Positions 12,801 to 23,600 of a stretch of 64,000 bases of DNA are shown here, piece after piece. Source of the stretch: Aspidiotus rigidus (Eukaryota; Arthropoda; Insecta; Hemiptera; Diaspididae). The stretch covers positions 5,890,001-5,954,000 of the forward strand of contig JAVHKY010000005.1 in assembly GCA_035079385.1 (NCBI GenBank), written 5' to 3'. The notes beneath the pieces are model-generated. The model saw nothing but the letters and a program-made list of their open reading frames with translations. It had not been told where the DNA came from and made no database searches. Each line of letters starts with the position of its first letter. The first letter of the stretch is position 1. The position numbers and the translations under genes were made by a program.

Positions 12801-13809
12801 TTTAAAGAATCAGAAATATTTTCTATCACCTACCTACTGAGTTTTCTAAACCTCAAAGTCTATAAAATGAAGACTATGTGAGATTGTGCTCTACTTAATA
12901 TAATTCTGTTCCGACTTTTCAAAAAAATAGACAATGTCATTCTTACATCATTGAACGACTCAAAAGAATAACTAATAATTAATAGTTTAATTCTAGCAAA
13001 GTTCATTTTCCTAAATTCTATAAATTGAAAATCAAACAACTTTTTTTCAATAAATATAAGAATACAACTCCATAAAGTGATGATTTTTTTTTTTTTTTTT
13101 TTTTTTTTCTCGTCTATATTCGATATTCCTGTTGACTTCCTTTGTAGCTCGATTTTTTCGGGGTGTTGAATCTCAGTTTGAAGTACATTTTCCAGGTTTG
13201 GTGTCCCATCAATACACACACGTTTGATACCTATTTTTATCCTTATTTTTCATCTGTATTCATAATCGTTTTCTGCTCGTATTTCTTCTTATTTTCATTC
13301 AATTAAAATTTGGTAATACCGAAAAACTTATTTGTCTTCTTTTTTTCATTTTTTTTTTCCTCCTTTTTTTCTGCCAACATTCCGATTCAGGGTTATTTAT
13401 ATTATCTTAAATTTCATTATCGATGTAACATTCGTCAATTATAGTTAAATTATTTCATAGCTGCGTAAAATAGAAAAATACTACCAATCTTTTACCTGAA
13501 TAAAGAAGAAATTAATATAACGTCTTACAGCTCGAATTGTACAATTTTTTTCTTCATTTTCCAAAGTTTTTGATTGATCATGGTGTATCGACGATGAGTG
13601 TTACAAATATTCAATCGTTTATTGTTTTTTTAAATAAACAAATTTTTCAATGGCGTCACACTGTGAATGACTCTTGGAAAAATTACAAACGCAACGGCTT
13701 AGATGTTGAACAGTACAAGTGGAAAATAATTTTTCTCTCAGAAGTTAAGTGGAAATACATATTTTGTTGACTGCTTTTCCAGATCGGAAGTCAGAAGTTG
13801 GCAGTTGCA
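9853..13809. other. Unassigned AT-rich DNA, 4 kb
   Basis: No gene or transposon end recognised. Homopolymer tracts at about 11068-11083 (T), 12485-12510 (A and AAAAC repeats) and a run of about 25 T at 13084-13108. A Lys-rich minus-strand frame near 13.1 kb reads this T run and is not a gene. Confidence 0.4.
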
Positions 13810-13990
13810 AGAGTGGATTTACCAAATGGGGGATTTAGTGACATCCCCTGAAAAAAAATTGATAAAATAATAAATAAAAAAATAAGAGGAGAAGCAGGGG
13901 AAAAAATAGTAAATTCGAAAAGTTGGAAAAAGTGTTTGTTCTTTAAGTCGTGGATCGAACTGTCGAGACCCTCCTCTAAATCCGTCTCTA
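13810..13990. mobile_element. hAT-type MITE, GGATTTA family, diverged
   Basis: A 181-bp element. The right end, reverse-complemented, reads TAGAGACGGATTTAGAGGAGGG; the left end reads AGAGTGGATTTACCAAATGG. Flanks are CAGTTGCA (13802-13809) and CAGCTGGA (13991-13998), which agree at 6 of 8 positions, the length expected of hAT. No coding capacity. Older than the other hAT copies, judged by end and flank divergence. Confidence 0.5.
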
Positions 13991-14149
13991 CAGCTGGAAG
14001 TCGATTATACTATTCCTGAATAGGAGATCAGGAATCGGAATTATTTGGGAATTGTACGCTAAGTACAGTATTTTTACAGATATTTAAAAGGAAATAGAAT
14101 TTTTTTCCAACTTTATTGATGAACTTTCAATTTTACTATGAGACGCTAA

Positions 14150-14355
14150 CAGGGCCGGACCGGCCATAAGGCAAAATGAGCAAATTGCCAGGGCGCCAAA
14201 AATATCAAGAAAAATTGCATGGGAATTTTCACAAAAAAAAAATTACATAGAATTTTGAAAAGTTAAGTTCAGCCAGTCTTTTTGAAGATCATAGTTTTTA
14301 GGTGCGCTTATTCTAAATTTTGCATAGGGTACCAGAAGAGCTTGGCCCGGGCCTG
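14150..14355. mobile_element. hAT-type MITE, CAGGGCCGG family
   Basis: A 206-bp element starting CAGGGCCGGACCGGCC and ending CTTGGCCCGGGCCTG, so the ends are imperfect inverted repeats of the CAGGSCCGG type common among hAT elements. An internal AATTGCCAGGGCGCC also recalls such elements. Flanks GACGCTAA (14142-14149) and GGTACTAA (14356-14363) match at 5 of 8 positions, so the target duplication is decayed. No coding capacity. Confidence 0.55.
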
Positions 14356-15022
14356 GGTACTAAGCTGAGGGGACCTAGTCCATCTCATGACGGAGCCTTT
14401 CTTTGCACTCAGAATGTTATTCTAATGTAAGATTTTTCTACGAAAAATTTAAAATATTAACCGAAGTTTTTCGCCTTATCTACTTTGATTTCAATTTGGA
14501 CACGACGTGTTTTCGGACACACTGCGTCTTAGGGGTCAGTTTTCGATTTTCGAGCTTTACAGTAAACATAGGTATGTTTAATGGGAAAAATTTGATAAAC
14601 ATAATCGTTTAACTTAGAACTCATAATTTACAAGATTACAGCTCAAGCAAGCTCTATATTTTAAAAACTGTTGGCTGGTTTGATACGGCTGATACCTACG
14701 GCTTCAAACTGGCTCCCCCTTTGAAAGTTGATGCTTACGGATTAATTTTTTAGCTCTCTAAAGAAAATTGGAACAGGCTATAGAAACCAAAATTAGGAAG
14801 CATAAATAAGCCCTTTTGGCTTGTAATGAATATAATATTATAATGCTTAAAGCGATCAGCTGGTAGCTTGACTATATAACTGAACAACGACTGACTGACA
14901 AATTAGATTTTTTGACTGAATGACTTGAAACTTAAACTAATCTAATAAGCTCGCGACGATGACTTACAGCTTAAAAAATTGAAAAACTGACTTACCACGA
15001 ACAAAAAGTGTTAATAATATAT

Positions 15023-15165
15023 GAACTCTTTTTAGCCAAACGCAACCAAGCGACATGATAACAATTTAGAGAAATGAAGAAATGTTCCTTTACTATAAGC
15101 AGAGATTCTTCCTCTTCCCCAGATCGTTATCATGTCGCTTGGTTGGGTTTGGCTAAAAAGGGTCC
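15023..15165. mobile_element. Palindromic MITE with TTTTTAGCC-type ends, copy A
   Basis: A 143-bp element whose arms pair over about 45 bp: AACCAAGCGACATGATAAC on the left and GTTATCATGTCGCTTGGTT on the right, with outer ends GAACTCTTTTTAGCC and GGCTAAAAAGGGTCC. It is flanked by ATAT at 15019-15022 and ATAT at 15166-15169. The centre matches the reverse complement of the centre of copy B (18980-19121), so A and B are inverted copies of one family. No coding capacity; superfamily not determined. Confidence 0.85.
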
Positions 15166-15179
15166 ATATTGAGATTGAT

Positions 15180-15423
15180 CCTTAGTACCATATAGGATAT
15201 AGACCAACCATCGTCCATACGAACAATGTTGTCAATTTGACGCAGATATGTGATAAGAAAATTGGGATAATGGAATAAAAATAAACACATACACATACCA
15301 GTACTATGACACAACTATGAAAATTGGGATAATGGGATAAAAATACAATGTTAAACGTTATCACGTCTAGGCGTCATGATTTTTGAAGTATAGTTGGTCT
15401 ATATCCTATATATGGTACTAAGG
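15180..15423. mobile_element. 244-bp TIR element with internal duplication
   Basis: Ends CCTTAGTACCATATAGGATA and its near-complement (TATCCTATATATGGTACTAAGG) form inverted repeats of about 30 bp. Flanks ATTGAT at 15174-15179 and 15424-15429 are identical; a 4-bp TTGA reading is also possible. Inside, a ~30-bp segment containing GAAAATTGGGATAATGG is present twice in direct order (near 15257 and 15318). Non-coding. It begins only 14 bp after the neighbouring palindromic MITE. Confidence 0.8.
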
Positions 15424-15775
15424 ATTGATCAAAAAGTACTATTTTTGCTAATCGATCAATATCTGGGGTTGAAACCGCTCCATTTTACTCCAGAGTCATT
15501 AAATTTTGCTCCGGAGCTGTTTCACGTTATAATGGTAAGTTACTCGTTCTCAACTTCATGACGTACAACTTACAATAGTATCGACTTACAACTGACTGAC
15601 TTACATCATTACAACACACGGTTGACGAGTGACTAAATGAAATAAGCCATACGTTCAACTTATATACGTCTGACTGACTTAATTTCAAAATAAATCAATC
15701 ATTCTTCGACTTAATTACGACTTAAACTGAGACTTAGCATAAACCTGTGGCTTAAACTTATATCATTCTTATTAC

Positions 15776-17046
15776 GAGCGCGACTACGCGAGTGTACGGC
15801 TAACCTTTTCGGCCAACTTTGGATGAACTGAATCGGTGAACCCCTCCTGAACCTAAACGCACAATATCAAAACAGATAGGATCATAATAATTAATTATGA
15901 ACTCGAGGTTAATAGGAAACTCGCGCTTCGTGAAACTGGACCTTAAAATAAAGTTTGAAGAATTGAAATTTGCAGCTTGCTTGACATACTTGTTGTCTAC
16001 TTTACTCATTTAGGGACGTTGAAGAATTAAACAACACCGTTGAAATTGTTTTAACTACCTAGCAAAATGTATGGAGTAATTTTCTATTGAGAAAAAACTA
16101 CAAGTTATTATGTGCTCTATCAAGGGTGCAACGTAGAATAAAATCTGTATTATATTAGCACGAATGAGTGCAATATTTATCCCGATTTTAATTTTGAGTA
16201 AGTTGATCCTGAGATCGGAGAATGAGATGATGATGATTAATGCAGCCTGCGTAAGCTTTTCGATATTCAATTCGTGACGACACTGATATAATCGCTCTTC
16301 ACGATTCAGAAGGCGGTTCAAGGTAACACTGACGGAAAGAATCGGGTATGGGTGCAACAAGCATCGTAGTTTCGGCACATCGCTGTCGCATCGCTTAGAA
16401 ATAGGGTTTGGGGTGTTCGCGTTTCATTCGCCACTGTGTTGTGTGTTGACGAGAGTGTCTTACGCGGGTAGTGTTTCATAACTTCGTTTTTCATCTGAAA
16501 ATTTAGTCGTTTTTTAATTTCAGTGTCAACGACCTAAACCGAAGATTAGAATTATTGCAATATTATTGTTCATTTACCTGTAGTGCAACGCTACCATCGG
16601 CGTGTTTGTTATCAAAGGTAGAGTGTGTTTAAAAAGCATGTGCAACTCGCGTCTTCCGAGATTTTACACCAGTGAGTCATCATCGCATCCGCCTTTATTT
16701 ACCGGCTAAATGTAAGTTCTTCAATGCTGTACAATTTTCTAAGTTTATTCCCCTCTTTTTTTCGTAAAGTCGATTATTCACCGCTGCGTAGTGTGATGCT
16801 TGGGGATAGTTGAGAAATTCGCTTGACTGATGAAATTATTGCTACGTATCTACTGATTAGAAATCATTCGTGTTTCAACATGATTGAATTGTCGGTCATT
16901 TTACCAAAAGATGCCAAGTTAAATCTCGTTCGTTTCACATTTTCTTCCCATATTGGCGTAGTTATACACGCTAAAATAACTATCTCTGTACTTTTTTCGA
17001 AAGCATACGTCTGTAAAGAATGGTCTTAAAACTCCTTGTTCAATGA
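15776..17046. other. Unassigned DNA; GC-richer stretch near 16.4-16.7 kb
   Basis: No recognisable gene. From about 16380 to 16720 the sequence is richer in GC and CpG than its surroundings and ends at a GTAAGT (16712-16717) that could be a splice donor. A 5' non-coding exon or promoter is possible but not supported by anything else. Confidence 0.25.
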
Positions 17047-17616
17047 ACACCTAATCAGTTTACTTCGCTTTTCATCATTTTCTTTTGTTACGGTAATTAC
17101 GATTGTTACGTGTTGAAATTCGTCGCGTCAGTTTTTTTCAATCTGGTAGATCCACCGGTATATCTGGCGTTGAGATTAGACACGTGGCTTACTCTTGATA
17201 ATGTGATAAGAACGAGTTACTTAGTAAACATTAATAGTGTACTTAAATACCTTGCTGATGAGGTAGAATTATTATTTTCTGTCTTTAATAACGTCGAGCA
17301 ACTTTTTGTGCTTTCAACATCTGAATGTGAGTGCATTTCGATGAAAATATATTATTGAGATGTCGTGCATCCCTCGCAATTTATGAAAGAGACGATAGAA
17401 AAATTAAGTTTCGTCGCCCTGTTTCATTTTAGTGATGAAGAAGTTGATAGTTTAAAATACGTGGAGATAATGAGTTCTTATTCGAATCTAGCTTTCCTCT
17501 TGACTTCTAAGCGTCAACCCTTCATTAAATTAATTTCATTCAATCGAGTTTTGGCTTTCAAAAGAAAATACGAAGTCCATCATCTTTCAAACGACTTGGG
17601 TAGTTTTAGCCTTTGA
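17047..17616 (+). other. Long unrecognised open frame with a single stop
   Basis: One plus-strand frame stays open from just after a TGA at 17044 to the TGA closing at 17616, about 190 codons, interrupted only by TGA at 17356-17358. It is AT-rich, shows no domain I know, and has no ATG-led start with a clear context. Could be an old host exon, a decayed gene or chance. Confidence 0.2.
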
Positions 17617-18836
17617 ATCTTCCTCAAATTTCTTCTTTTCATTTTCTTTAAAAATTTCATTCGTCATTCTTATACTTATTGCTTTCCGAAAATTGAGAAT
17701 TCTATAATTCAGCGCGGTTGTGTTCGAGTTCATTTTTGCTATCCTTGATCCGGGTCACTGAATTCCACGTTTTAAACTCTGAATTGACGTTAGAGTTATT
17801 TTTTCAGTAAAATGTTTCATTTTCAGAGACATGAATTCTGATTAGGAAATATTGACAAAATTACAAACTACACAGTCATCAGAACCTATTTTGAGTGTGA
17901 TGAGGTATAAGCACTAAGTAGAGCGTTGGAAATGAAAGAGACCTCAATTATAGGATTAGTTGGGTTACTGGAATACTTTTGGGCGTTAACCTTGCCTTGG
18001 ATTACATTACACGACAGGCTTTGTGAGTCACCTCGCGCGATTATATCGCTATTAGTTCTTAAACACTGATTTTTATAGTACAATAAGGTGGTCTAATTGG
18101 CTACAACAATACTGCGTCGTGGTTTCTTCAAGCAGCACTTATGAGCTGTGTTTCTAATGGCCATCAGGTTTGCTATCATCCTATTGGTCGGTTCTGTCCT
18201 TTCTATTTCTTCCAATCACCAAGCTAAATAAGGCGCCAGAGGTATTTTTGCGGATGTAAACAAAGAAGTGATTTTGCGGTTTGGTTCGAAAAGAAGTGCT
18301 GCAACGGCAATGAGAATGTGAACCCACTATTTTTTGCACCGACTTGCAAACCCACTTTTTTGTTTACGTTGACAAGAATATGTCTAGCGCCTTAAGCTAA
18401 ATAATCTTTCATTGTCAAACGTGATTACATTGTTCAAAAGGCTAGCGTCTCTTCTTTTTCCCTGAAAACCTCCATCTGTTCCCCGGGCGCAGTTTACAAA
18501 CATTTGATAACGATTAGTTCAACAACAACTCTTATGGTGTCATAAACCAATGAAGCATAACGATTTATAAAGGATCTGTGTGTAAACCCACTCCTGAATT
18601 TTCTTCTCTTTATGCGTTTTCTTTGTGTATGTCTTTGAATATTCCTTCACTAGTGTGTTGTTCTTCATTGAAGTGTTTGCCAAACAGTGACTTGCTATCT
18701 TCTTTTTCTCTTGACTTTTCGTACTTCTGATTTCTGGTATCGAACTTTCTCTCAGTCTTTAATCCAAACGCAATAAAGTAGTGTCGGTGTCTGTAGCCGG
18801 ATTGAAATATAGAGTATCTGAAGAAATACTTGAAAA
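17617..18836. other. Unassigned DNA
   Basis: No gene, transposon end or tandem repeat that I can defend. Confidence 0.4.
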
Positions 18837-18979
18837 AATAGAATGATTCAACATGACATCGCACAGTGAATAACTGTGGGTGAAACTACCCAACGTTTGG
18901 CCAACGCAATTATATACTCCCGCAAGAATAACATTGGAAGCAAAGATCGTTACTTAAATAATTCAAAAAAATGAGAAAT

Positions 18980-19121
18980 GGACCCTTTTTAGTTGAACCC
19001 AACCAAGCGATATGATAACGATCTGGGGAAAAGGAGAATCTTCGCTTATGGCGAGGGAACATTTCCTCATTTTGTTAGATTGTCATCATGTCGCTTGGTT
19101 GGGTTCGGCTAAAAAGGGTCC
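18980..19121. mobile_element. Palindromic MITE, copy B (inverse of copy A)
   Basis: A 142-bp element running from GGACCCTTTTTTAG to GGCTAAAAAGGGTCC, with arms AACCAAGCGATATGATAACG and TGTCATCATGTCGCTTGGTT. It is flanked by AAAT at 18976-18979 and 19122-19125. The central 60 bp is the reverse complement of the centre of copy A at 15023-15165. It sits inside the long-TIR element 18837-19497. Confidence 0.87.
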
Positions 19122-19321
19122 AAATGTGTTAGAAATCAGAGGTATGGATTTATAATCTAGAAGACTTCTACAATAAATTACAGACCAACTAAGGAATTTT
19201 TGGTTCCCAATTAGAAACACAATGACCTCAACTCCCTATGCTTCGTTTTTGTAATGAGCGTGGGCCAAACGTTGAGTAGTTTCACAGACAGTGATTCACT
19301 TCGTGATGTCATCATTGAATC

Positions 19322-19481
19322 CAGTGGCGGAGCTAGAAATTCTTCAAAATTTTCGAAGACAAGATCTCATCCGGGTTAAAAAAAAACGAAAAACTATAAT
19401 CAGTTGAAAATATTGATGATTTTACTCGTTTCATGACGTCCTTTGGAGGATTGAACTTTACCCCTTGCAGTTACGCCGCTG
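19322..19481. mobile_element. hAT-type MITE, CAGTGGCGGAGCTAG family
   Basis: A 160-bp element that begins CAGTGGCGGAGCTAG and ends GCAGTTACGCCGCTG, imperfect inverted repeats of the CAGNGGCG type. The 8-bp target duplication ATTGAATC is perfect (19314-19321 and 19482-19489), which fixes both ends. Non-coding. It interrupts the right arm of the long-TIR element 18837-19497, so it is the younger of the two. Confidence 0.92.
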
Positions 19482-19497
19482 ATTGAATCATCCTATT

Positions 19498-21064
19498 CTG
19501 TTGAATTTTATTAAGAACGAGCATCTTTTTTATGTATTTTTTGAGTGGTAGATGTTAGTATCATCTTTTTTTTTCTTAATCTCTTGGGAAAGTTTGGAAC
19601 AATATTAGATTATGGAAACTGGTTCTATTATGTAAGTTTTTATCAGCTTGTGCTCTACAGAATATCAAACTGAATTGCTAGTTCCGCGTTTAAATGGTAT
19701 CATCATGCAGGTTCACTGTAATTTTTAAACGATAGCTAATTGAGGACGTGTCAGGTAAAGGGGCGTCCGTGGGACGGAGGCCCTTCTGGCAGAACCCTTC
19801 TCAATTGTATTCAAACTCAGCACTTTATATGAAAAGCTTACTTAGTTGAGCTTAGATTCGAAAATTCTGTCGCAAATTTTAGAATTTGACCACTATCCAC
19901 TTAGTTGAGTTCCTTTTCCATCAAATAAGTTTCAAGTTATTGATTCTCGTTTACATCTCTGAAACTTACTTTCTGTCTGCGATAAAAGATTTTCCCTATT
20001 TTGTAAAAACAATTGTTCAGCAAATATAGGTTCCTCATCTTAATAAGTGAGCCAGGGGGTTTACTCGCGTGTGGAGAACAAGAAGGTGGTATATTCCCGG
20101 AATTGACATCATTTAAAAGCTAGGATAGATCGGTCAGATAAATCTAAAGATTACTTTTTCAAGTGAACAGAAAAAATTGGCAATTCTTAATCTTCCCTCT
20201 CCAATTAATGCCATGATTTTATGATTGAATAAATGCCTTGTACTGAATGTGTAACATTTAGCGATCAATTGTTTTATTCCAAAAAAGTAAACATAGAATA
20301 TTCAGCTATTTCGACTTAATTGGAATTTATCGAATAGAAAATAGAATTATTTTTAATTAATATTTTCATTACGGCCATAATTTTGGAAGTTGAATGACTC
20401 CTGGACATGCGTCCGAAATTTCTAGCATTGTTTTCCCAGCGAGTGTTACAGTTACAGTAAATATGAGAATCGCGTATAAAATTTCGTATGGGTCGACTGT
20501 TAACTGACATTAATATTAATAATTTTGCTGTAGCAAGCGCTATTCGACGCTGAAAAAACCAAATATAGCGCCTAATTTTTCCCGTGTACATTATAGGAGT
20601 AGGATAACAGTATGCATTTGGCGAGCGTACCGTAATATTTTGTGGTTGGGAAATTCTCCCCGTCCTTAATTTATCGTCTGCACTCATGCATTATACCGTA
20701 TTTGATCCTCTTCCCTTCTATTTCACCTGTTTTCTCGTTTTCGGTTTTCCTAAATCCTCTGTATCTTTCCAATCCTAATTTTCTTGTTCATGCGTGGGCG
20801 TACACATGTGTGCGAAAAATAGAGCGGTACGTTGGAAGAAATTTCAGTCAACTGACCCCTACGTCAAATTTTTTTCAATAAGGCTTGTTCATGAATTTCG
20901 GTCGAGAATTTACGTGTCAATGTCTGCATTGGTACGTACTAGAAATCTGAATGAAAACTTGATAAATAGAAACCGTTTCATTTTCTGCTGATTATAAACG
21001 TAAATTCTTTCAAGCTTTTGTACACAGTTGGTTCATAGGCCGTATCAAAGCGATCGCAGTGAAG
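19498..21064. other. Unassigned DNA
   Basis: No recognisable gene or repeat. Open frames near 20.3-21.0 kb on both strands show no family resemblance. Confidence 0.4.
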
Positions 21065-21240
21065 TAGGCGCGGGTCCAGATCAGTATTTGAGAGTTAGAG
21101 GGGTGGATGCAAGAAATTGAAATCTCTCGAATTTTTTTTTGTACGGGCATTTTTCCATTTTTGAGGGGAGAAGGAAGTTGTAAAAAAAGTCTTTTTTCTT
21201 CAGCATCGCCCAATTTCCCTCCCTCCCAGATCCGTGCCTG
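21065..21240. mobile_element. hAT-type MITE, CAGGCGCGGATCC family, copy 2
   Basis: A 176-bp element with ends TAGGCGCGGGTCCAGATC and CCCAGATCCGTGCCTG, matching the ends of the element at 6937-7120 and similar in length. The flanks do not show a recognisable 8-bp duplication, so the copy is old or the boundaries are slightly off. Non-coding. Confidence 0.55.
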
Positions 21241-22829
21241 TTGGAAACAATTATTGTCATCAGAATTTTCTGTCATTTTATTTTACCTCACCTGAGATTG
21301 GGTCAAGAATTCAAAAGAAAGGAGTGGCGAGTTTCCTGTTTCTTTTTTTCCTCTCTGATATTTTTTCACATTCTTCTCAATCTAAATTATGTTGCGAAGG
21401 AAACAGACGGGGTTGTTTTATCATGGAGAATGGAGGTGATTCGCCATGATAGAGGAATTTCGAGAGCATACTGTGCAATGCATTAATGCCCATAAAAAGA
21501 AGAAAAAAAAAAGTGAGGATATAAAACGATTTGTAATCTAGAATAACAGTTTATCTGAGTCTGAGAATATAATGTTGTAGAATACGCTGTGACATCATTC
21601 CTTACATTTTCATCCATGTAAACATTGACCGTTCAGTATTTTAGAATTGTTATTTCGTTTTACTTTTGCACATTCAGTATTATTGGTCTTCGTTCTTCGG
21701 AAGTCCCCATGATTATTGATGAATCAGCGTGTGAATTATATCGAGTACACTGAGCGTAATGTATAGGCTCGTAATATCCGGTTAATTTTCCTACAAATGC
21801 AAAATTGGCGGAATTTCAGTTCTGCATTGTTTATTTTCTTGTTTTCTTTGTGTGATTATTGTTGAGGGGTCATTTCATAACGTCAGAACTTGACGCCTCC
21901 AATCGAGAATAACTCCCACGCAGAAGATCATAATATGGAAATACGTTCCAAATTCTTTCCTATAAAAGCGATTTTTTCTGTCTATCCATGCCCTTAGCGG
22001 TTGATTTTGAAACGTTTGAATTGTTACGATAGTATATGTACACATTACGTACACTAATACAATATGACACATGTGTATGAAGCTCACAATTTCCTAAAAT
22101 ATCGCTGGGAGGGATTATTTGTCTAGGCGAACTTCATCGATTTTGGGAGGGCGTAGATGTTTACGCCCGAAAAGATTTTTGAGAAATTCATCTACCTTGT
22201 TTTTCTTTGTCTATGGATATAAGATTTGCCAAGAGTGACTTCATATACGTCTATTTAGTTTCTTTCAATTTTATCGTTTTTACCCACTTATCGCCATAAA
22301 AGTAAAATGCTACATCCGTAGCAAGGCGGGCGGGGGGCAGTGAACTTCTTCGATATTTTGGAGGTTCTAGATCATTAAGTAGCATAGAAAAAAAATCGAC
22401 CCCCTAATATATAGGCCTATAATATTGTTTTCAGGCTTCTTCTCCAAAACAACTGGATAGATTTTCTTGAGGTTTGGACAAGTTTTAGTGCCATATATGG
22501 AGTTGTGCACATGCAATTTTCGTCAAGATCGGCTGAGTAGTTCTCGAGCTATCCTCAATTGAAAAGGAAAATTTCTCATTCGATTTTCCACGAGTCTTCA
22601 TCGAGTGTCTGGCGAGACTATCTTGATGACTTCATTCTTCATTTATTGGTAATTCATATTGTAGTTCATCAGTGCGTTTCCAATCATTTCAGTAAGCGGA
22701 CTTGGAAAGGCAAATATAAATTGGGTACACTTTGAAATAAGATCTTTGTGGGTGCTAGATTTAAAGATGAAGTAATCAAACCTGATGAGACCCTACACTT
22801 ATTAAAAAATTTTAATCAATGAGCTTGTA
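21241..22829. other. Unassigned DNA with a possible dispersed repeat at 22.4-22.6 kb
   Basis: Around 22440-22560 the words CAACTGGATAGATTTTCTTG and GTCAAGATCGGCTGAGTAG resemble a phrase I associate with dispersed repeats in arthropod genomes, but I cannot assign a family. The rest is unrecognised. Confidence 0.25.
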
Positions 22830-23600
22830 ATGAGGGCTGTGAGCTCGGTGTCGTTCTTGAGCCGAGTTTAGATGCGGGAGATGAAATGTGATGGTTGGAG
22901 GAAATGAAATATGTCGAGGATGATCTGATATTGCGTCTACGTGATTGCGAGAGATGAGTATAGAGTTGCGAAGTGAGGCTAATTTGAGGCAGAAAAAGAT
23001 GAGTTGAATGAATAGGATGGAATCAGTTTCGCAATGCGGGCATGGAACAGGCATAAGCTGAGTGATGAGATGTGTTTGTGTTAGTCTAGTTTGACCGATT
23101 CTAAGGCGAGTGATGATTATTTCTTCTCTGCGAGTGAGTTGATTTGAGGAGTCTCAGAAGATGGAAATATTATTTCTCATTTGGGCTAGTTTGTTCGAGT
23201 GAGATTTGAGGTCAGACCAATGAGTGAAGCAAACTCGAGTGACGTATTTGTTGAAGTGTTCAAAGAGGTTGGAGTGTGCGGAAAGGAAAATGATTGGTAG
23301 CTCATTGTCGAATATGTCGTTCCCTGGTATCCCAGATGAAGTATATTGGGAGAAGATGGCGATGAGAGCGTGAATATAATTTATAAGTGGATCTGGATGA
23401 GAAGGAGAGCGGCTAGAGGTAGTATTAAGTGATGCTAGGGAATCGAAGACGATTAAAAATGGGTTGATGGGTACGGGGTGGAGAAGTGAGAGAGGTAGTG
23501 AGGACGTGTGAGTCTTCTTTACACAACAGTTCATAGAATAAGTTGAAATATGGAACATTTTGAGATAGGATGTAAGCGCAATACCCAATTTCAGGCTGAG
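22830..23600 (-). pseudogene. I/Jockey-like LINE relic: RNase H domain and C-terminus
   Basis: Read on the minus strand, the frame ending at 23154 contains FLIVFDSLASL (RNase H catalytic Asp block DSLSS of I-type LINEs), then PLINYIHALIAIFSQ, SGIPGNDIFDNE (counterpart of the PSHVGI.GNE.AD segment) and THWSDLKSHSNKLAQMR. After one stop the next pieces are RREEIIITRLRIGQTRLTQTH and MPVPCPHCETDS, the conserved RLRIGHTRLTH...C..C C-terminal motif. A second frame near 23.55 kb holds the preceding YELL (AEL.AI counterpart). At least one stop and one frameshift. The reverse transcriptase is missing. It differs enough from the copy at 30.7-32.6 kb to be another family. Confidence 0.75.

Larger units (their letters stand above)
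14876..15775. repeat. Cryptically simple GACTTA/GACTGA-rich region, split by two insertions
   Basis: From 14876 to about 15000, and again from about 15530 to 15775, the sequence is built from repeated words such as ACTGACTGAC, GACTTAC, CGACTTAA and CTTAAACT without a fixed period. The two blocks are separated by the palindromic MITE at 15023-15165 and the TIR element at 15180-15423, which look like insertions into one original low-complexity stretch. Confidence 0.5.
18837..19497. mobile_element. Long-TIR element carrying two younger insertions
   Basis: The left arm from 18837 (AATAGAATGATTCAAC, then GACATC, AGTGAATAACTG, GTGAAACTACCCAACGTTTGGCC, to about 18912) is inverted on the right: GGCCAAACGTTGAGTAGTTTCAC near 19264, CAGTGATTCACT, GATGTCATCATTGAATC to 19321. 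It resumes as ATTGAATCATCCTATT (to 19497) after a hAT MITE. Removing the hAT MITE and the palindromic MITE in the centre leaves an element of roughly 350 bp with arms near 75-80 bp. No clear target duplication. Non-coding; superfamily unknown. Confidence 0.75.

Noticed and set aside
16380..16720. Possible promoter or first exon of a host gene
   Set aside because: Only higher GC and one GTAAGT support it; no TATA/Inr arrangement, start codon context or downstream coding exon found.
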